Program-made: the position numbers and the translations under genes | Shown here: one piece after another, positions 1 through 14,946 of the stretch | How the letters are laid out: each line of letters starts with the position of its first letter | How positions within the stretch are numbered: the first letter of the stretch is position 1 | Assembly: GCA_028829895.1 (NCBI GenBank) | Contig: CM054184.1 | Coordinates: 52,101,201 to 52,165,200 of the forward strand | Length of the DNA: 64,000 nt | Source of the DNA: Sinotaia quadrata | Taxonomy: Eukaryota; Mollusca; Gastropoda; Architaenioglossa; Viviparidae | Reading direction: 5' to 3' | Notes under the pieces: generated by a model | Databases searched by the model: none | What the model saw: only the letters and a program-made list of their open reading frames with translations | What the model was told of the DNA's origin: nothing

Positions 1-350
1 CCAACTGAGAGAGACGAGTGGTATCTTCTGGAGAATTATTTATAACGTAAATAAAAATTCACATCACTCGTAATTAGTTATGGACGATTAATTAATAGTA
101 ATCTTAACACCAACCAGGTAACGTTGGCTTCACATAAACAAAAAGTATAAAGAAAATCGTCGAGGATTTTTGGTCGAAGTCAAATTATATCACATGTTCG
201 TATTTCTGAAAGAACACTTCTCCATGCAAGCCTGTCTTATTATCAGTAAATATCTCTCAATGCTTCCAGAACTGAAAGAAAGCTAAGCAACACGCATAAT
301 AAAAAACAAAACAATGATATTTGTGGGTGGGTGTGCGAGCGTGCGTATGT

Positions 351-383
<33 letters not shown>

Positions 384-2061
384 TCTGTGTGTGAGTATTG
401 CTGATGCTGTAGTGACTGTAGTCGATTTCTTTTCCCCCGCAAGGGTCCCCCCCCCCCATCAGTAACATGCTGGACTTAGCCATACTAAACCCCAGCTGAC
501 TATCGCCTCCACAATGTTATACATTATGAAAATTAAAATATCCTATACACAGAAACGGAAACGTGTGTCTCTAAACATAACAATGAAATAATTATGTGTC
601 ATCTGTCACCAAAACATACGACAAAAATTTCGAAACGCGTATCTCTCCAAGTCACGTGACTTCCCCCCTGTCCTTGTGACACTTTATTTTTCTACCTGTA
701 CAAGTAACGTGACAAAAAGCTTGATACACTTAGTAGTTGTTACTTACATATTTCTTTACAATCTGTCAGGGCCGCCCTAACAGATTATAGACCCACGGGC
801 AAAGCAGTGCCCATATCTACACATCAAGCATATAAAGATTAACAGGGGGGCCTTGTGCGCGTGAGTCCTCCCCCCCCCCCTCTTCCCACACACAAACACT
901 CGGCAACTGACTAGCGTGCCATTGCATTAAGACGGCACTGCAACATGTCTGTACTCCATAGAAAAGAAACTTTTCGCAAATATAGTTTTACCACTGTGTA
1001 CACATATGCTTACTTTTAATTCAACTGTCACTCAAAATTGTTTAATAATATTCTAATAGTATTTTACGGTTCGTTTCGGAAGGCGAGGTCTATTTAGCTC
1101 ATAATACTATAAAAAAGAAATACGTAAGACCATATGCAAAGAGGAGTACATAGGTACTTAAATAATTAACATATTCATTTTTATTTATCGCGCTTTAGCG
1201 CGACGACAAAAAGTATTTTAAAATACTTTTAAAATTCCTTAGTTAACGTCGAATTCTAACTGAAATGACCAAAACGATTATGACCTATACTTCCAAAGGT
1301 AATAATATAAATAATATTAGTGTTTATAAAGATATATATGACTCTTTTCATTACAAAAATTTATAATAAAGATCTGCCTGTAGTAATATCAGATAAACAT
1401 TATAGTATTAACAAACTTAATTTATATTTAAAATTTAGTATGTATATTAGCTTAAAATTAAACAAAATGTTAAAGGGAAATAATCCATTGAAACGTGTTT
1501 CAGGTTGTCTTAACATAATAGCGTGATGAAATACTGCAACAAAATGCACAGCAAAAATGAACAGTGAGATAGGTCTATCGTTTCCATTCTTTACGTAGAT
1601 GTAATTGTGTTCTAGCATCTCACTATCCACTTCTTAATACAAAAAAATTATAGGCCAGTGAACAACACTTGTTGACCTCTGGGTCAGAATTAAATCGGAT
1701 GGAAGGTTGTTATAGAATGTGTTTTAGCATAATAGAATGAGTGTTTTCATTATTATAAATTGAGTGTATCGAAGGTTTTAGTATCATAGAGTTAGTTTTT
1801 AGAATCATAGAATTTGGGGTTTAGTATTGTTACAAGTGGGGCAAGCTGAAGTTAGAGACACAAGGGTTGAGTCAGGTTTGGCTTTTCCGATATATCTCCA
1901 GGATCTTATGTGTACATATGTGACATGTACCAGTATTAAGTTAAGTTGTTACATAAGACACATGACAGACACCATTGATGTTTGGTTGGGGACGATTTTT
2001 TAATCTGTCATGCAAAGGAACGTTTTATTTGCTGTGCATGCAGGTGAGCAAGTATCATAAA

Positions 2062-2920
2062 AGTCAATAAATGGACGAACAGACGAACGGAACAAAACAA
2101 TACAAATACAAATTTATTCGCCCCTCTCAAGAAAAACTGTGAATAATAAGATTGTTTGAAAATGAATAATTAGGTCGCTTATTACCTAATTTAGAACACT
2201 ACTCTTTCACATAGTGATTAGTCAAACATACAACTTTCCAATGTCATACACTATGACAAATAGTGGGAAATAAAGGGGGATGAAAATGATAAACTTCAAA
2301 ATGAAAAACAAAAATTAGTTATACAATTCTTACACGGTAAATGGCACCGCTACCAACAGTGATAATTCACATACGACATAGGTATGTATTTAAACATTAA
2401 TTATCTTAGAGTTCATATTTCACAAAATGACAATAATAGCTATGACTTCAATAAGAATAGATTAAATATTCGTATTCTTAAATAGTTCTAGACACGTGTT
2501 TGCCTTTCATTTAATTACTCACTTAGTAATGTGAGTAGTTCTAAAGACAAAAACACACATAGAACATTGTAGAAGATTTACAAATAAGAACATTTAATCA
2601 TGAACTAGAATATGGTGGTAAATCCACGTTTTTGTGTATGAATTGTTTGATGTTAGCACTGCAATTTACCACATAGGGATTTTGTATTTACTTTTATTTT
2701 CACTGTTTTTAATTTCATCATTATCTCCCTCTTCCCTGGTGCATGACATTGGAAAAGTGTATGATTGATTTAACCACTGTATGAGAGAGATGTCACATTA
2801 GGTTAATAAAACTTATTCGATCTTTCTAAAAACTAGTTATTCACAGTTTTTGAGAGGGATAAAAGAGTTCGTATTTGTATTGTATCGTTCGTTCATCTGT
2901 TTGTCAGGTACTCATTACAA
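2062..2920. repeat. Foldback: long imperfect inverted repeat
   Basis: An arm at about 2062-2365 is the imperfect reverse complement of 2645-2920, around a ~280 bp centre. Matching blocks include the outer run rich in GTATTTGTATTGT, TTATTCACAGTTTTT and ACATTGGAAAAGTGTATGA-type sequence. The copy-2 equivalent is near 6500-7360. Foldback or MITE-like origin is inferred. No transposase is present. Confidence 0.7.
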
Positions 2921-4254
2921 TCATATTCTCGCACTCGCACACACAGCCATTAAAATGTTCTTTTGTATGACAGAATAAATTTGGGCCTCTCCCAACCATC
3001 AAATGTGTCGGTCTTGTGTCTTTGGTAAAATCTTAAAATCGACGTATTACTGGCACAGTTCTCACTCTGCCCACTCCTAGAGAGAGAGAGAGATGAGAGA
3101 GATACAACATTGGAGCAGGTAAACGAGCCCCCCTCCCATGTGACAGGTACATATATATAATAAACATCATTCATGTTCATTTATCGCACTTTGGCGGGAC
3201 GACAAAAGTACTTTAAAAAAAAAAAGTACTTTAAAAATAATAATTTATAATTATTTAGTTGACTTGCACTTACAAAGGTAATGATATCAATATTAGAGTA
3301 ATATATACATGTATGTTCTCCATTACTAAAATATACAAAGTTTACAAATCCTACGTAATTATACCTAAACATTATAGTATTAAAAGTCTATGAAAAGGTT
3401 TAAACTACAATATGTATTAGCTTACAATTCAATAGAAAATTAAAGGGAAATAATCCACTGAATCGTGTTTTGGTTGTCTTAATAGCGCGATGATATACGG
3501 CAACAAAAGTGTATTCTTTAATTGCATAGAAAATGAAATTTTATCAGTGAGATAGGTCTATAGTTTCCATTCTTTCCGTAGATGTATTTGTGTTCCAGCA
3601 CCTCACTGTCCACTTCTTAATACAAGAAAATTATATCGTCCACTGAACAACACTCTTGTTGTTGACCTCTGGCTCCCAAATCTGATGGAAGGGTGTTATA
3701 AAATGTGGTGTTTTAGCATCATCATAGAATGTCTGTTTTCACTATCATAAATTGAGTGTATCAAAGATTTTAGAATCATAGAATTGGGGGTTTAGAATCA
3801 AAGAATAGGTGGATTTAGCGCAATAGATTTTTTTTTTTAGTATCATAGAGTGCATGTTTTAGTTTCATAGAATAATATTTTAAGAATCATAAACTGTGTT
3901 TAGTTTCATTGAATGGGTAGCTTAGTATCATGGGAGCCATGTTCTTAGTACCCTGAGTGGAATCATGTTGATTATACTGAATTAGTTTTTTTCTACTGAC
4001 ATAATAAACAGCCAAAGCATAAACAAATGGGAACCAGTACACACAAAGACATAAAAAAAAAAACCAACCATACATAAACAAGCTCGAACCAGTACAAAGA
4101 CACACTAAACAGCCATAATATAAATAAGTGAGAACCAGTGTGAAAACATAAACACTGGGAAACAGAACACACAATTTCAAACTAAACAACCATTGATTTT
4201 AAATTAGAAGACAGAGACAAAAAATAACAACAGAAAATGACAATTTGATGTACA

Positions 4255-4565
4255 TGCACAATAACATAATAGACCACAACACAAAGACATTCTAAAGCAC
4301 AATAACAAAATAGACCACAACACAAAGACATTCTAATGCACAATAACAAAATAGACCACAACACAAAGACATTCTAATGCACAATTACAAAATAGACCAC
4401 AACACAAAGACATTCTAATGCACAATAACAAAATAGACCACAACACAAAGGCCATGTAAATCACAATAACAAAATAGACCACAACACAGAGAGAAAAAAA
4501 TAGACCACAACACAGAGATAATCTAGCGCACAATTACATAATAACAAAACAGACCACAGCACAAA
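4255..4565. repeat. 41 bp minisatellite in the 5 kb unit
   Basis: About seven units carry AGACCACAACACAAAG followed by ATTCTAATGCACAATAAC. The counterpart at 8700-8905 has about four or five units. Copy number therefore differs between the two large copies. Confidence 0.85.
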
Positions 4566-4991
4566 GCATATATGGGAAACAAACTAGTTAACACAAATAT
4601 AATCCAATGTTTTGTGTAAATAATCTTTTATAAGTTTAGTGAGAGAGATACCAGCACAAATACACATTCAAAACAAACATTGGCATACTAATATTTAAAT
4701 TTCCATGACACTTAGGCAAAACAACAACAACATCAACAGTTTTGGCATGCTGTAATATGGGTCTTGTCTGGCGATTAAAATATTATAATAAATAATTTTA
4801 CTTTAAGCTACATAATATGCACAAAAGCAGGATCAAGTCATTGGCAAATAAATCTAGAGGAAAGTATAGAAACATAGAGAAAGGTTTTGAGAGTAAATTA
4901 TAAATGCACGCAAGGAAAGTGATGAAAGTAAAGATAAATGAACTAGTACACAGTATTAAGAAAGAAACCTTTTGCAGCATCTGCATTTCCG

Positions 4992-5351
4992 CCAACTGAG
5001 AGAGACGAGTGGTATCTTCTGGAGAATTATTTATAACGTAAATAAAAATTCACATCACTCGTAATTAGTTATGGACGATTAATTAATAGTAATCTTAACA
5101 CCAACCAGGTAACGTTGGCTTCACATAAACAAAAAGTATAAAGAAAATCGTCGAGGATTTTTGGTCGAAGTCAAATTATATCACATGTTCGTATTTCTGA
5201 AAGAACACTTCTCCATGCAAGCCTGTCTTATTATCAGTAAATATCTCTCAATGCTTCCAGAACTGAAAGAAAGCTAAGCAACACGCATAATAAAAAACAA
5301 AACAATGATATTTGTGGGTGGGTGTGCGAGCGTGCGTATGTGCGTATGTGC

Positions 5352-5382
<31 letters not shown>

Positions 5383-8300
5383 TGTGAGAGAGTATTGCTG
5401 ATGCTGTAGTGACTGTAGTCGATTTCTTTTCCCCCGCAAGGGTCCCCCCCCCCCCATCAGTAACATGCTGGATTTAGCCATACTAAACCCCAGCTGACTA
5501 TCGCCTCCACAATGTTATACATTATGAAAATTAAAATATCCTATACGACATCTATTTAGCTCATAATACTATAAAAAAGAAATACGTAAGACCATATGCA
5601 AAGAGGAGTACATAGGTACTTAAATAATTAACATATTCATTGTTATTTATCGCGCTTTAGCGCGACGACAAAAAGTATTTTAAAATACTTTTAAAATTCC
5701 TTAGTTAACGTCGAATTTTAACTGAAATGACCAAAACGATTATGACCTATACTTACAAAGGTAATGATAGAAATATTGTTAGTGTATATATATATGTATG
5801 TGTGTTTCTATATTGCAAAGATTTATTACTAAAGATTCGGCCGTATTTATATTAGATAAACATTATAGTATTAACAAATTACAAATATGTTTAAAATTTA
5901 ATATGTATATTAGCTTAAAATTAAACAAAATGTTAAAGGGAAATAATCCATTGAAACGATAGCGTGATGAAATACTGCAACAAAATGCACAGCGAAAATT
6001 AAATTTTAACAGTGAGATAGGTCTATAGTTTCCATTCTTTACGTAGATGTGTTTGTGTTCTAGCATCTCAGTATCCACTTCTTAATATAAAAAAAATTAA
6101 GCCAGTAAACAACACTTGTTGACCTCTGGGACAGAATTAAATCTGACGGAAGGTTGTTATAGAATGATGTGTTTTAGCATCATAGAATGGGTGTTTTCAC
6201 TATCATAAATTAAGTGTATCAAAGGTTTTAGTATCATAGAGTTAGTTTTTTAGAATCATAGAATTAGGGGTTTAGTATTGTCACAAGTGGGGCAAGCTGA
6301 GACACAAGGGGTGAGTCAGGTTTGGCTGTTCCGATATATCTCCAGGAAGCTTATGTGACATGTACCAGTAATACGTTGTCTTCAGTTGTTACATAAGACA
6401 CATGACACACACCATTGATGTTTGGTTGGGGACGATTTTTTAATCTGTCATGCAAAGGAACGTTTTATTTGCTGTGCATGCAGGTGAGCAAGTATCATAA
6501 AAGTCAATAAATGGACGAACAGACGAACGGAACAAAACAATACAAATACAAATTTATTCGCCCCTCTCAAGAAAAACTGTGAATAACAAGTTTGTTTGAA
6601 AATGAATAATTAGGTCGCTTATTACCTAATTTAGAACACTACTTTTCACACAGTGATTAGTCAAACATACAACTTTCCAATGTCATACACTTTGTGGGAA
6701 ATAAAGGGGGATGAAAATGATAGACTTCAAAATGAAAAACAAAAATTAGTTATACAATTCTTACACGGTAAATGGCACCGCTACCAACAATGATAATTCA
6801 CATGCGACATAGGTATGTATTTAAACATTAATTATCTTAGAGTTCATATTTCACAAAATGACAATAATAGCTATGACTTCAACAAGAATAGATTAAATAT
6901 TCGTATTCTTAAATAGTTCTAGACGCGTGTTTGCCTTTCATTTAATTACTCACTTAGTAATGTGAGTAGTTCTAAAGACAAAAACACACATAGAACATTG
7001 TAGAAGATTTACAAATAAGAACATTTAATCATGAACTAGAATATGGTGGTAAATCCACGTTTTTGTGTATGAATTGTCTGATGTTAGCACTGCAATTTAC
7101 CACATAGGGATTTTGTATTTACTTTTATTTTCACTGTTTTGAATTTCATCATTATCTCCCTCTTCCCTAGTGTATGACATTGGAAAAGTGTATGATTGAT
7201 TTAACCACTGTATGAGAGAGATGTCACATTAGCTTAATAAAACCTAATTCACACTTTCTAAAAACTAGTTATTCACAGTTTTTGAGAGGGATAAAAGAGT
7301 TCGTATTTGTATTGTATCTTTCGTTCATCTGTTTGTCCAGTACTCATTACAATCATATTCTCGCACCCGCACACACAGCCATTAAAATGTTCTTTTGTAT
7401 GACAGAATAAATTTGGGCCTCTCCCAACCATCAAATGTGTCGGTCTTGTGTCTTTGGTAAAATCTTAAAATCGACGTATTACTGGCACAGTTCTCACTCT
7501 GCCCACTCCTAGAGAGAGAGAGAGATGAGAGAGATACAACATTGGAGCAGGTAAACGAGCCCCCCTCCCACGTGACAGGTACATATATATAATAAACATC
7601 ATTCATGTTCATTTATCGCACTTTGGCGCGACAACAAAAGTACTTTTAAAAAAAAAGTACTTTAAAAATAATAATTTATAATTATTTAGTTAACTTCGAA
7701 TTGAAACTGCATTGACCAAAAAGATTGACTTGCACTTAACAAAGGTAATGATATCAATATTAGAGTAATATATACATGTATGTTCTCCATTACTAAAATA
7801 TACAAAGTTTACAAATCCTACGTAATTATATTAACTAAACATTATAGTATTAAAAGTCTATGAAAAGGTTTAAACTACAATATGTATTAGCTTACAATTC
7901 AATAGAAAATAAAAGGGAAATAATCCACTGAATCGTGTTTTGGTTGTCTTAATAGCGCGATGATATACGGCAACAAAAGTGTATTCTTTAATTGCATAGA
8001 AAATGAAATTTTATCAGTGAGATAGGTCTATAGTTTCCATTCTTTCCGTAGATGTATTTGTGTTCCAGCACCTCACTGTCCACTTCTTAATACAAGAAAA
8101 TTATATCGTCCACTGAACAACACTCTTGTTGTTGACCTCTGGCTCCCAAATCTGATGGAAGGGTGTTATAAAATGTGGTGTTTTAGCATCATCATAGAAT
8201 GTCTGTTTTCACTATCATAAATTGAGTGTATCAAAGATTTTAGAATCATAGAATTGGGGGTTTAGAATCAAAGAATATGTGGATTTAGCGCAATAGATTT

Positions 8301-9350
8301 TTTTTTAGTATCATAGAGTGCATGTTTTAGTTTCATAGAATAATATTTTAAGAATCATAAACTGTGTGTTTAGTTTCATTGAATGGGTAGCTTAGTATCA
8401 TGGGAGCCATGTTCTTAGTACCCTGAGTGGAATCATGTTGATTATACTGAATTAGTTTTTTTCTACTGACATAATAAACAGCCATAGCATAAACAAATGG
8501 GAACCAGTACACACAAAGACATAAACAAGCTCGAACCAGTACAAAGACACACTAAACAGTCATAATATAAATAAGTGAGAACCAGTGTGAAAACATAAAC
8601 ACTGGGAAACAGAACACACAATTTCAAACTAAACAACCATTGATTTTAAATTAGAAGACAGAGACAAAAAATAACAACAGAAAATTACAATTTGATGTAC
8701 ATGCACAATAACATAATAGACCACAACACAAAGAAATTCTAAAGCACAATAACAAAATAGACCACAACACAAAGACATTCTAATGCACAATAACAAAATA
8801 GACCACAACACAAAGGCCATGTAAATCACAATAACAAAATAGACCACAACACAGAGATAAATATAATCTAGCGCACAATTACATAATAACAAAACAGACC
8901 ACAACACAAAGCTTATATGGGAAACAAACTAGTTCATACAAATACAATCCAATGTTTTGTGTAAATAATCTTTTATAAGTTTAGTTAGAGAGATACCAGC
9001 ACAAATACACATTCAAAGCAAACATTGGCACACTAATATTTAAATTTCCTTGACAGGCAAAACAACAACAACAACAACATCAACAGTTTTGGCATGCTGT
9101 AATATGGGTCTTGTCTGGCGATTAAAATATTATAATAAATAATTTTACTTTAAGCTACATAATATGAAAACTGACAAAAGCAGGATCAAGTCCACTGACA
9201 AATAAATCTTAAGAAAAGTATAGATGCAAAGAGAAAAGATTTGAGGAAATTATAAATGCACGAAAGAAAACTGATGAAAGTAAAGTTAAATGTATACACT
9301 ATTATCATTATCAAACACAAACGAACTAGTAAACAGTATTATCTATATCA
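4992..9350. repeat. ~5 kb tandem segmental duplication, copy 2
   Basis: This is the second head-to-tail copy. It matches copy 1 closely but lacks about 540 bp corresponding to 549-1087 of copy 1, and it has fewer units in the 41 bp minisatellite (8700-8905). Similarity fades between about 9200 and 9350, before the 3' flank of gene A. No gene is seen inside. Confidence 0.88.
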
Positions 9351-10057
9351 AACACAAATGAACTAAAACACACAATGCTTTGTTTGGCGGAGTAAATTTG
9401 CTTCTCTTTATTTTTACATTTAAATTGTTAAATTATCAGAGTATCCTGACCTTGGGCATTCCTTATGATGTTATTTTTGAAGTATCTGAGTTGAAGAAAA
9501 TGCTCAAGGCAAGAATATACTAGAATTGCTGATTAATGCAAACCAGAGAATAGTTTTTATTAGCCAATGGTTATTATTTATGAGAATGAGACCAGCCAAT
9601 GGGCTGAGATCTAGAAGTTTACTTGCTGTAAAAAAAGTGTCTAATCACTTTGAATTTGGAGAGGCAAGAAGAAGTCCAGTCTAGAAAGGTGGCCGTTAGT
9701 TTGATGGTGAGCGTGCTGACTAATTGAGAGAATGGAATTAGAAATATTTCATGTACTTTTGCTATCGATATGTTCTACTTTTCTTTAAATAAGATATATT
9801 ATGTGAGTAGACTATTATTTTTATAAATATTTGAAAAATGCAATACTTCAAATATACACACTCAGAGAATAAAAACATCCATAAAATCACCAAACATATT
9901 ATAGTATAATGAATTAATTACAAATATACAATCTGAGAGAAAATATCATTCCTTAAACTCACAAACATATTATAGTGCCTAAAGACAATTATATACAAAT
10001 GTAAAGTCAGTGTTCTGTGTTCTTCAGATTAATATTCCTTTACACTTTTACAATGTC
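9351..10057. other. 3' flank of gene A, no gene seen
   Basis: AT-rich sequence lies downstream of the gene A stop codon. It should contain the 3' UTR. AATAAA matches on the minus strand (for example 9556-9561) are too frequent in such AT-rich DNA to assign a polyadenylation site. Confidence 0.4.
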
Positions 10058-10157
10058 TCAATAATAGGTACAACGCTTGGGTGGCGCCATTTTCGAAGGT
10101 GCTTTGCAGTTAAACGCCGCGCTGAATTCTGGGAGTTCACTTAGCGCGACATTTACC
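10058..10157 (-). CDS. Gene A exon 14 (C-terminus, stop)
   Basis: Acceptor TTACAG precedes GG, which completes a split Arg codon with exon 13. It encodes residues 735-766: ELPEFSAAFNC, then KMAPPKRCTYY and TGA. This matches the M13 C-terminal block in which a Cys lies a few residues from the end. The usual terminal CxxW is CTYY here. The protein sequence is identical to gene B exon 14, with four silent base differences. Confidence 0.93.
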
Positions 10158-13100
10158 CTGTAACATTACAAAATTTTACGTCATCAAATGAGTGTTGTTA
10201 CATAATGTGTACTTTACTTTTTTGTTTATTATTTGAATAAAGTCTTTGTTTTTTTAGAAGGTAGGGTGCAGTCCTAATATATTCAGAGGAAATTTTGAAA
10301 CATAATTTATTACAGATTTAATGCGGATTCATTTTGGTGGTTTTAAATATAAATACTGGTATAAAAATTTTCATGAAATTACATAGACATCATATCATGT
10401 TGTCTGCACTACATTTACAAGAAATGCTGGAATTGTTTTGATGTGTTTCATTCAATTTTTTGGACAAATATATTTGACGTGTTTTGACGAATTCCGTTGA
10501 TTTTCAACATGTCTAGTTTGTTCTGAATAAATTTCCTAGACTATAATTTCATGATATGCTTGATATATGTTTCGTGTATCATACACTATTGTTTTAACAA
10601 GATTCCTTGGACATATTTTGATAATGTTTCTTCCCAAGATTTATTTCCCATATATGGATTAATTTTGTAATTGCTAATGTTTTTCAAGCTGCTGCATGTC
10701 GGACACTGTCCAGGACTCATTACTTCGACTCTCAATTATTTCTTAACTATTATACGTACGTCATGACCACCACCACCACAATACTAAACCCTAAGGCTTT
10801 ATCATGGGTTTTGCAGAAACGAAGCAGCTTATATATGCCTTAAGACTGCTGGATATTTATACAAACACACATATATAAGAACATATTTATTATATAATAA
10901 CATTTTAACTGAATTTACAAATGCGAGTGTAACAGTTCTTACCTTGTTGCTTCATTTGCTAGGTCCATGTAGACAAACATGTAGTCATAACGTGGGTCGC
11001 GGTTGTAGCAATATGTCTGAAGTTGAAAAAAAAGCGTACTTTTCATTATGGCTGCATTCATAAAAAGGTCCTATTCATTCTTTCAAGTTAGCTGGGATGT
11101 GAAATGGCGACAATTAATCATTGTGTAGGATATTAGATAATGACAGTCATTCATTAGTGAGGATATTATATAATGAAATTATCACTGTGTAGGATATTAG
11201 ATAATGAAATTATCACTGTGTAGGATATTAGATAATGAAATTATCACTGTGTAGCATATTAGATAATGAAATTATCACTGTGTAGGATATTAAATAATGA
11301 CATATTCACTGTGTAAAATATTAGATATTGAAATTATTAATCGTGTACAATATTAGTTACTGACAATTGTTCATTCAGCAATTTATTAGATAATGACATA
11401 TATTTATTGTGTAGGATATTAAATAATGACGGTATTCATTATTAAGGATATTAGATAATTTAAATTATTCACTATTTAAGATACTGAATAATGACAGTTA
11501 TTCACTGTATAAAATATTTTTAGATAGTGAAAATTTCTCACTGTGTAAGATATTAGATAATTACATGTAGAGATGCTTGTTTAATGAAATTTATCAATTT
11601 ATAGGGATACTTAAATATATCATTGAATCAATTACGGGAATACTTAAGGAAAGCAAGTTGATCAGTCTATACTCTATAGAGATTAGCTGTGACAATTAGT
11701 GGATCAATCTATACTCTATAGAGATTACCTGTGATATTTAGTGGATCAGTCTACGGGGAATCTTAATGACAGCTAGTGAATCTGTCTATAGGAATAATTA
11801 TCGACAGCTAGTGGATTAGTCTATAGGAATACTTAATGACAGCTAGTGAATTAGTCTATAGGAATACTTAATGACAGCTAGTGGATCAGCCTATAAGAAC
11901 ACTCAATTATGTAACTAATCATGCTATAGGACAACTTGATTGTTCTGTAGGGTTGCTGTGGCAACTAAACTAGAAGGTAGGATTCTTCGTGAGTGAAAAT
12001 GGATCATGCAATCGCAATATTTAATGATATCAACTAATCATGCAATCGCAATATTTAATGATATCAACTAATCATTCAATCGCAATATTTAATGATATCA
12101 ACTAATCATTCAATCGCAATATTTAATGATATCAACTTATCATTCAATCGCAATATTTAATGATATCAACTAATCATTCAATCGCAATATTTAATGATAT
12201 CAACTAATCATTCAATCGCAATATTTAATGATATCAACTAATCATTCAATCGCAATGTTTAATGATATCAACTAATCATTCAATCGCAATGTTTAATGAT
12301 ATCAACTAATCATTCAATCGCAATATTTAATGATAGGAACTAATCATGCAATCGCAATGTTTAATGATAGCAACTAATCATTCAGTTGGGATATTTAATG
12401 ATATTAAATAATCATTTTATCTGAATACTTAATAATAACAACTAATCATTCTGCCAGGATTCTTAATAATAGCAAATACTATTATGTCAGGATACTTAAT
12501 AATAACAAATAATTATTCTGCCAGAATTCTTAATAATAACAAATAATTATTCTGTCAGGATACTTAATAACAAATATACATTCTGTTGGGATACTTAATA
12601 ATAACAAATAATTATTCTGTCAGAATTTTTAATAATAACAAATAATTATTCTGTCAGGATACTTAATAACAAATATACATTCTGTTGGGATACTTAATGT
12701 TGGCACTAATCAATTTATCAAGATAATTAATAATGGTAACTAATCATTATGTAAGTATACAAAAACTACTCTTTCTTTAGGAATATTAGCAATAGCAACA
12801 AATAATGTAAATGGAATAATAGCAACTAATCATTCTACATGGATACTTAACAATAAATCAGTCTATATGGATACTTAACTAATCATTCTACATGGATACT
12901 TAACTAATCATTCTACATGGATACTTAACTAATCATTCTACATGGATACTTAACTAATCATTCTATATGGAATCTTAACAACTAATCAGTCTATATGGAT
13001 AATTAACAATAATCATTCTATATGGATAATTAACAATAATTATAATCAGTCTATATAGATACTTAACAATTAATCAGTCTATATGGATACTTAACAATAA

Positions 13101-13784
13101 TCAGTCTATATAGATACTTAACAACTAATCAGTTTATATGGAAACGAAATTATTGCAAAACAATTACTGTGAGGGATACCTAAAGATAGTAAACATATAT
13201 ATGTATAGGAATGCTAAATTGTGCCAATTAATCACTCTATGGCGATATTAAATCATGTCAACTAATCATTCTATGGGACACTACTAAATTATGGAATTAA
13301 TCATCTTTATGAACCCCTAAAGATTACTAGTAAATCATTCAATAGAGATTCTAACATATGTGTAACAGGTAGTTTCAACAGCTAGGGGCGTCTCTTTAAT
13401 TATGAAAATATTTCATCTCTCCACCTATGATAAATTACACCTCTCAGTCACAGATATGAATAGAAGGAGTAATCTCCCTGTACCCTTACTCCCCCCAATG
13501 CTAAACTTGGTATGTAGGCGACTGGCACTGACTTGGCGTACATATCTTGACAAGTAGTGGACGCACCCAGCACCCATTCATAGGCCTCACGTCCATCTTA
13601 TTAATTGTCGTGGTACCCACCCAGCCCAACTACTTGATTTTTTTATCCCAATTAATTACACAGGATCAAGGGTGTGAAAAAAAAATAGTATTTATTAATG
13701 ATATGACTTATCTACACGATGCATAACATAATTTAGTATTTAATCAATAAAAGTAAGGGCATAATGGACATACAAACAAAATGT

Positions 13785-13824
<40 letters not shown>

Positions 13825-13906
13825 ACGCGTGCGTGTGTGTGAGTGTGTGTGTGTGAGAGTGTGTGTGTGTGAGTGTGTGTGTGTGAGTGTGTGTGTGAGT
13901 GAGTGA

Positions 13907-13974
<68 letters not shown>

Positions 13975-14836
13975 CAATATAGTTCCAAATCCAATAATTC
14001 AATCATTGATCATCTATAGCTGGATGCTTTCCACAGCATAGAACTAACCACAAATTCTACACATTGTTCATGCAGTCCTCTATAGAGCACTTTGAAATGT
14101 TCATTGTCATATGGCATTTATATGAACACAATGATATTATGACAGTACAGTGAAAGATAGATAGCTTTTCTCATAAACATGACCTTGAGCAGGGTCTTTC
14201 CTCTCTCCTAGTATTTTGCTCACAATGAGTGACTCATTACGAAGTTAAATAAAAGGAGTCGTGACTGGTGATATTCCACTGATACACGTGAGTAAACTCA
14301 TTATGTATGCACTCAAACACAGGCACAGAAAGGAAATCATTTATTGTGGATTTGGGGGAAATAGTCATATGTCGGGATAAATTATATGAACAAAAGATGA
14401 TTGAAGTCCCCTGGTAACATTTATCACCTGTGCATTCCCAAGAAAAAACATCTGATCAGGGGTAAACTGTCCTGGAGGTTTGGGGTCTTGACCTTTGCTC
14501 TTTTGCCAGTTCTTGTACGCCTGAAAGTGAATCAACCATTCCTAGAGCATTAATGTAAGCCATTTAGTTCTTGTAAAAGTGAAAGTCAACACATCAGTTT
14601 GAGAAATTTAATATAACTCATTTAGTTCGTATATACCTTAACAGTGTTATTGTGAATTTGATTGTAACGTGTGACCTCTTAAAGATATAATCAGTACTGT
14701 GACTGGTAATTGTAACGTGTGACCTCTTAAAGATATAATCAGTACTGTGACTGGTAATTGTAACGTGAACTTTCAAAGATAATCAGTACTGTGAATATAT
14801 ATATATGTATGCGGTGCGTATGTTTGTATATGTGTG

Positions 14837-14873
<37 letters not shown>

Positions 14874-14886
14874 GATAGATAGATAA

Positions 14887-14946
<60 letters not shown>

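Larger units (their letters stand above)
1..4991. repeat. ~5 kb tandem segmental duplication, copy 1
   Basis: Bases from 1 recur from 4992 onward in the same order and orientation with few differences, giving a head-to-tail unit of 4991 bp. The window starts inside the unit, so more copies may lie to the left. The unit holds a GT/CG microsatellite near 325-394, two diverged direct copies of a ~700 bp segment (about 1170-1850 and 3175-3900), a foldback at 2062-2920 and a 41 bp minisatellite at 4255-4565. No open frame longer than about 100 codons and no recognisable protein was seen. A satellite-like or mobile origin is inference. Confidence 0.9.

Noticed and set aside
1170..3900. Direct repeats inside the 5 kb unit as LTRs of a retrotransposon
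   Set aside because: They lack TG...CA ends and there is no gag/pol or primer-binding site between them; the middle is a foldback.
13733..14002. Open frames of Thr-His or Val-Cys repeats over GT microsatellites (also at 25412-25706, 257-483 and 5248-5481)
   Set aside because: They are translations of simple dinucleotide repeats with no start context, splice signals or homology.
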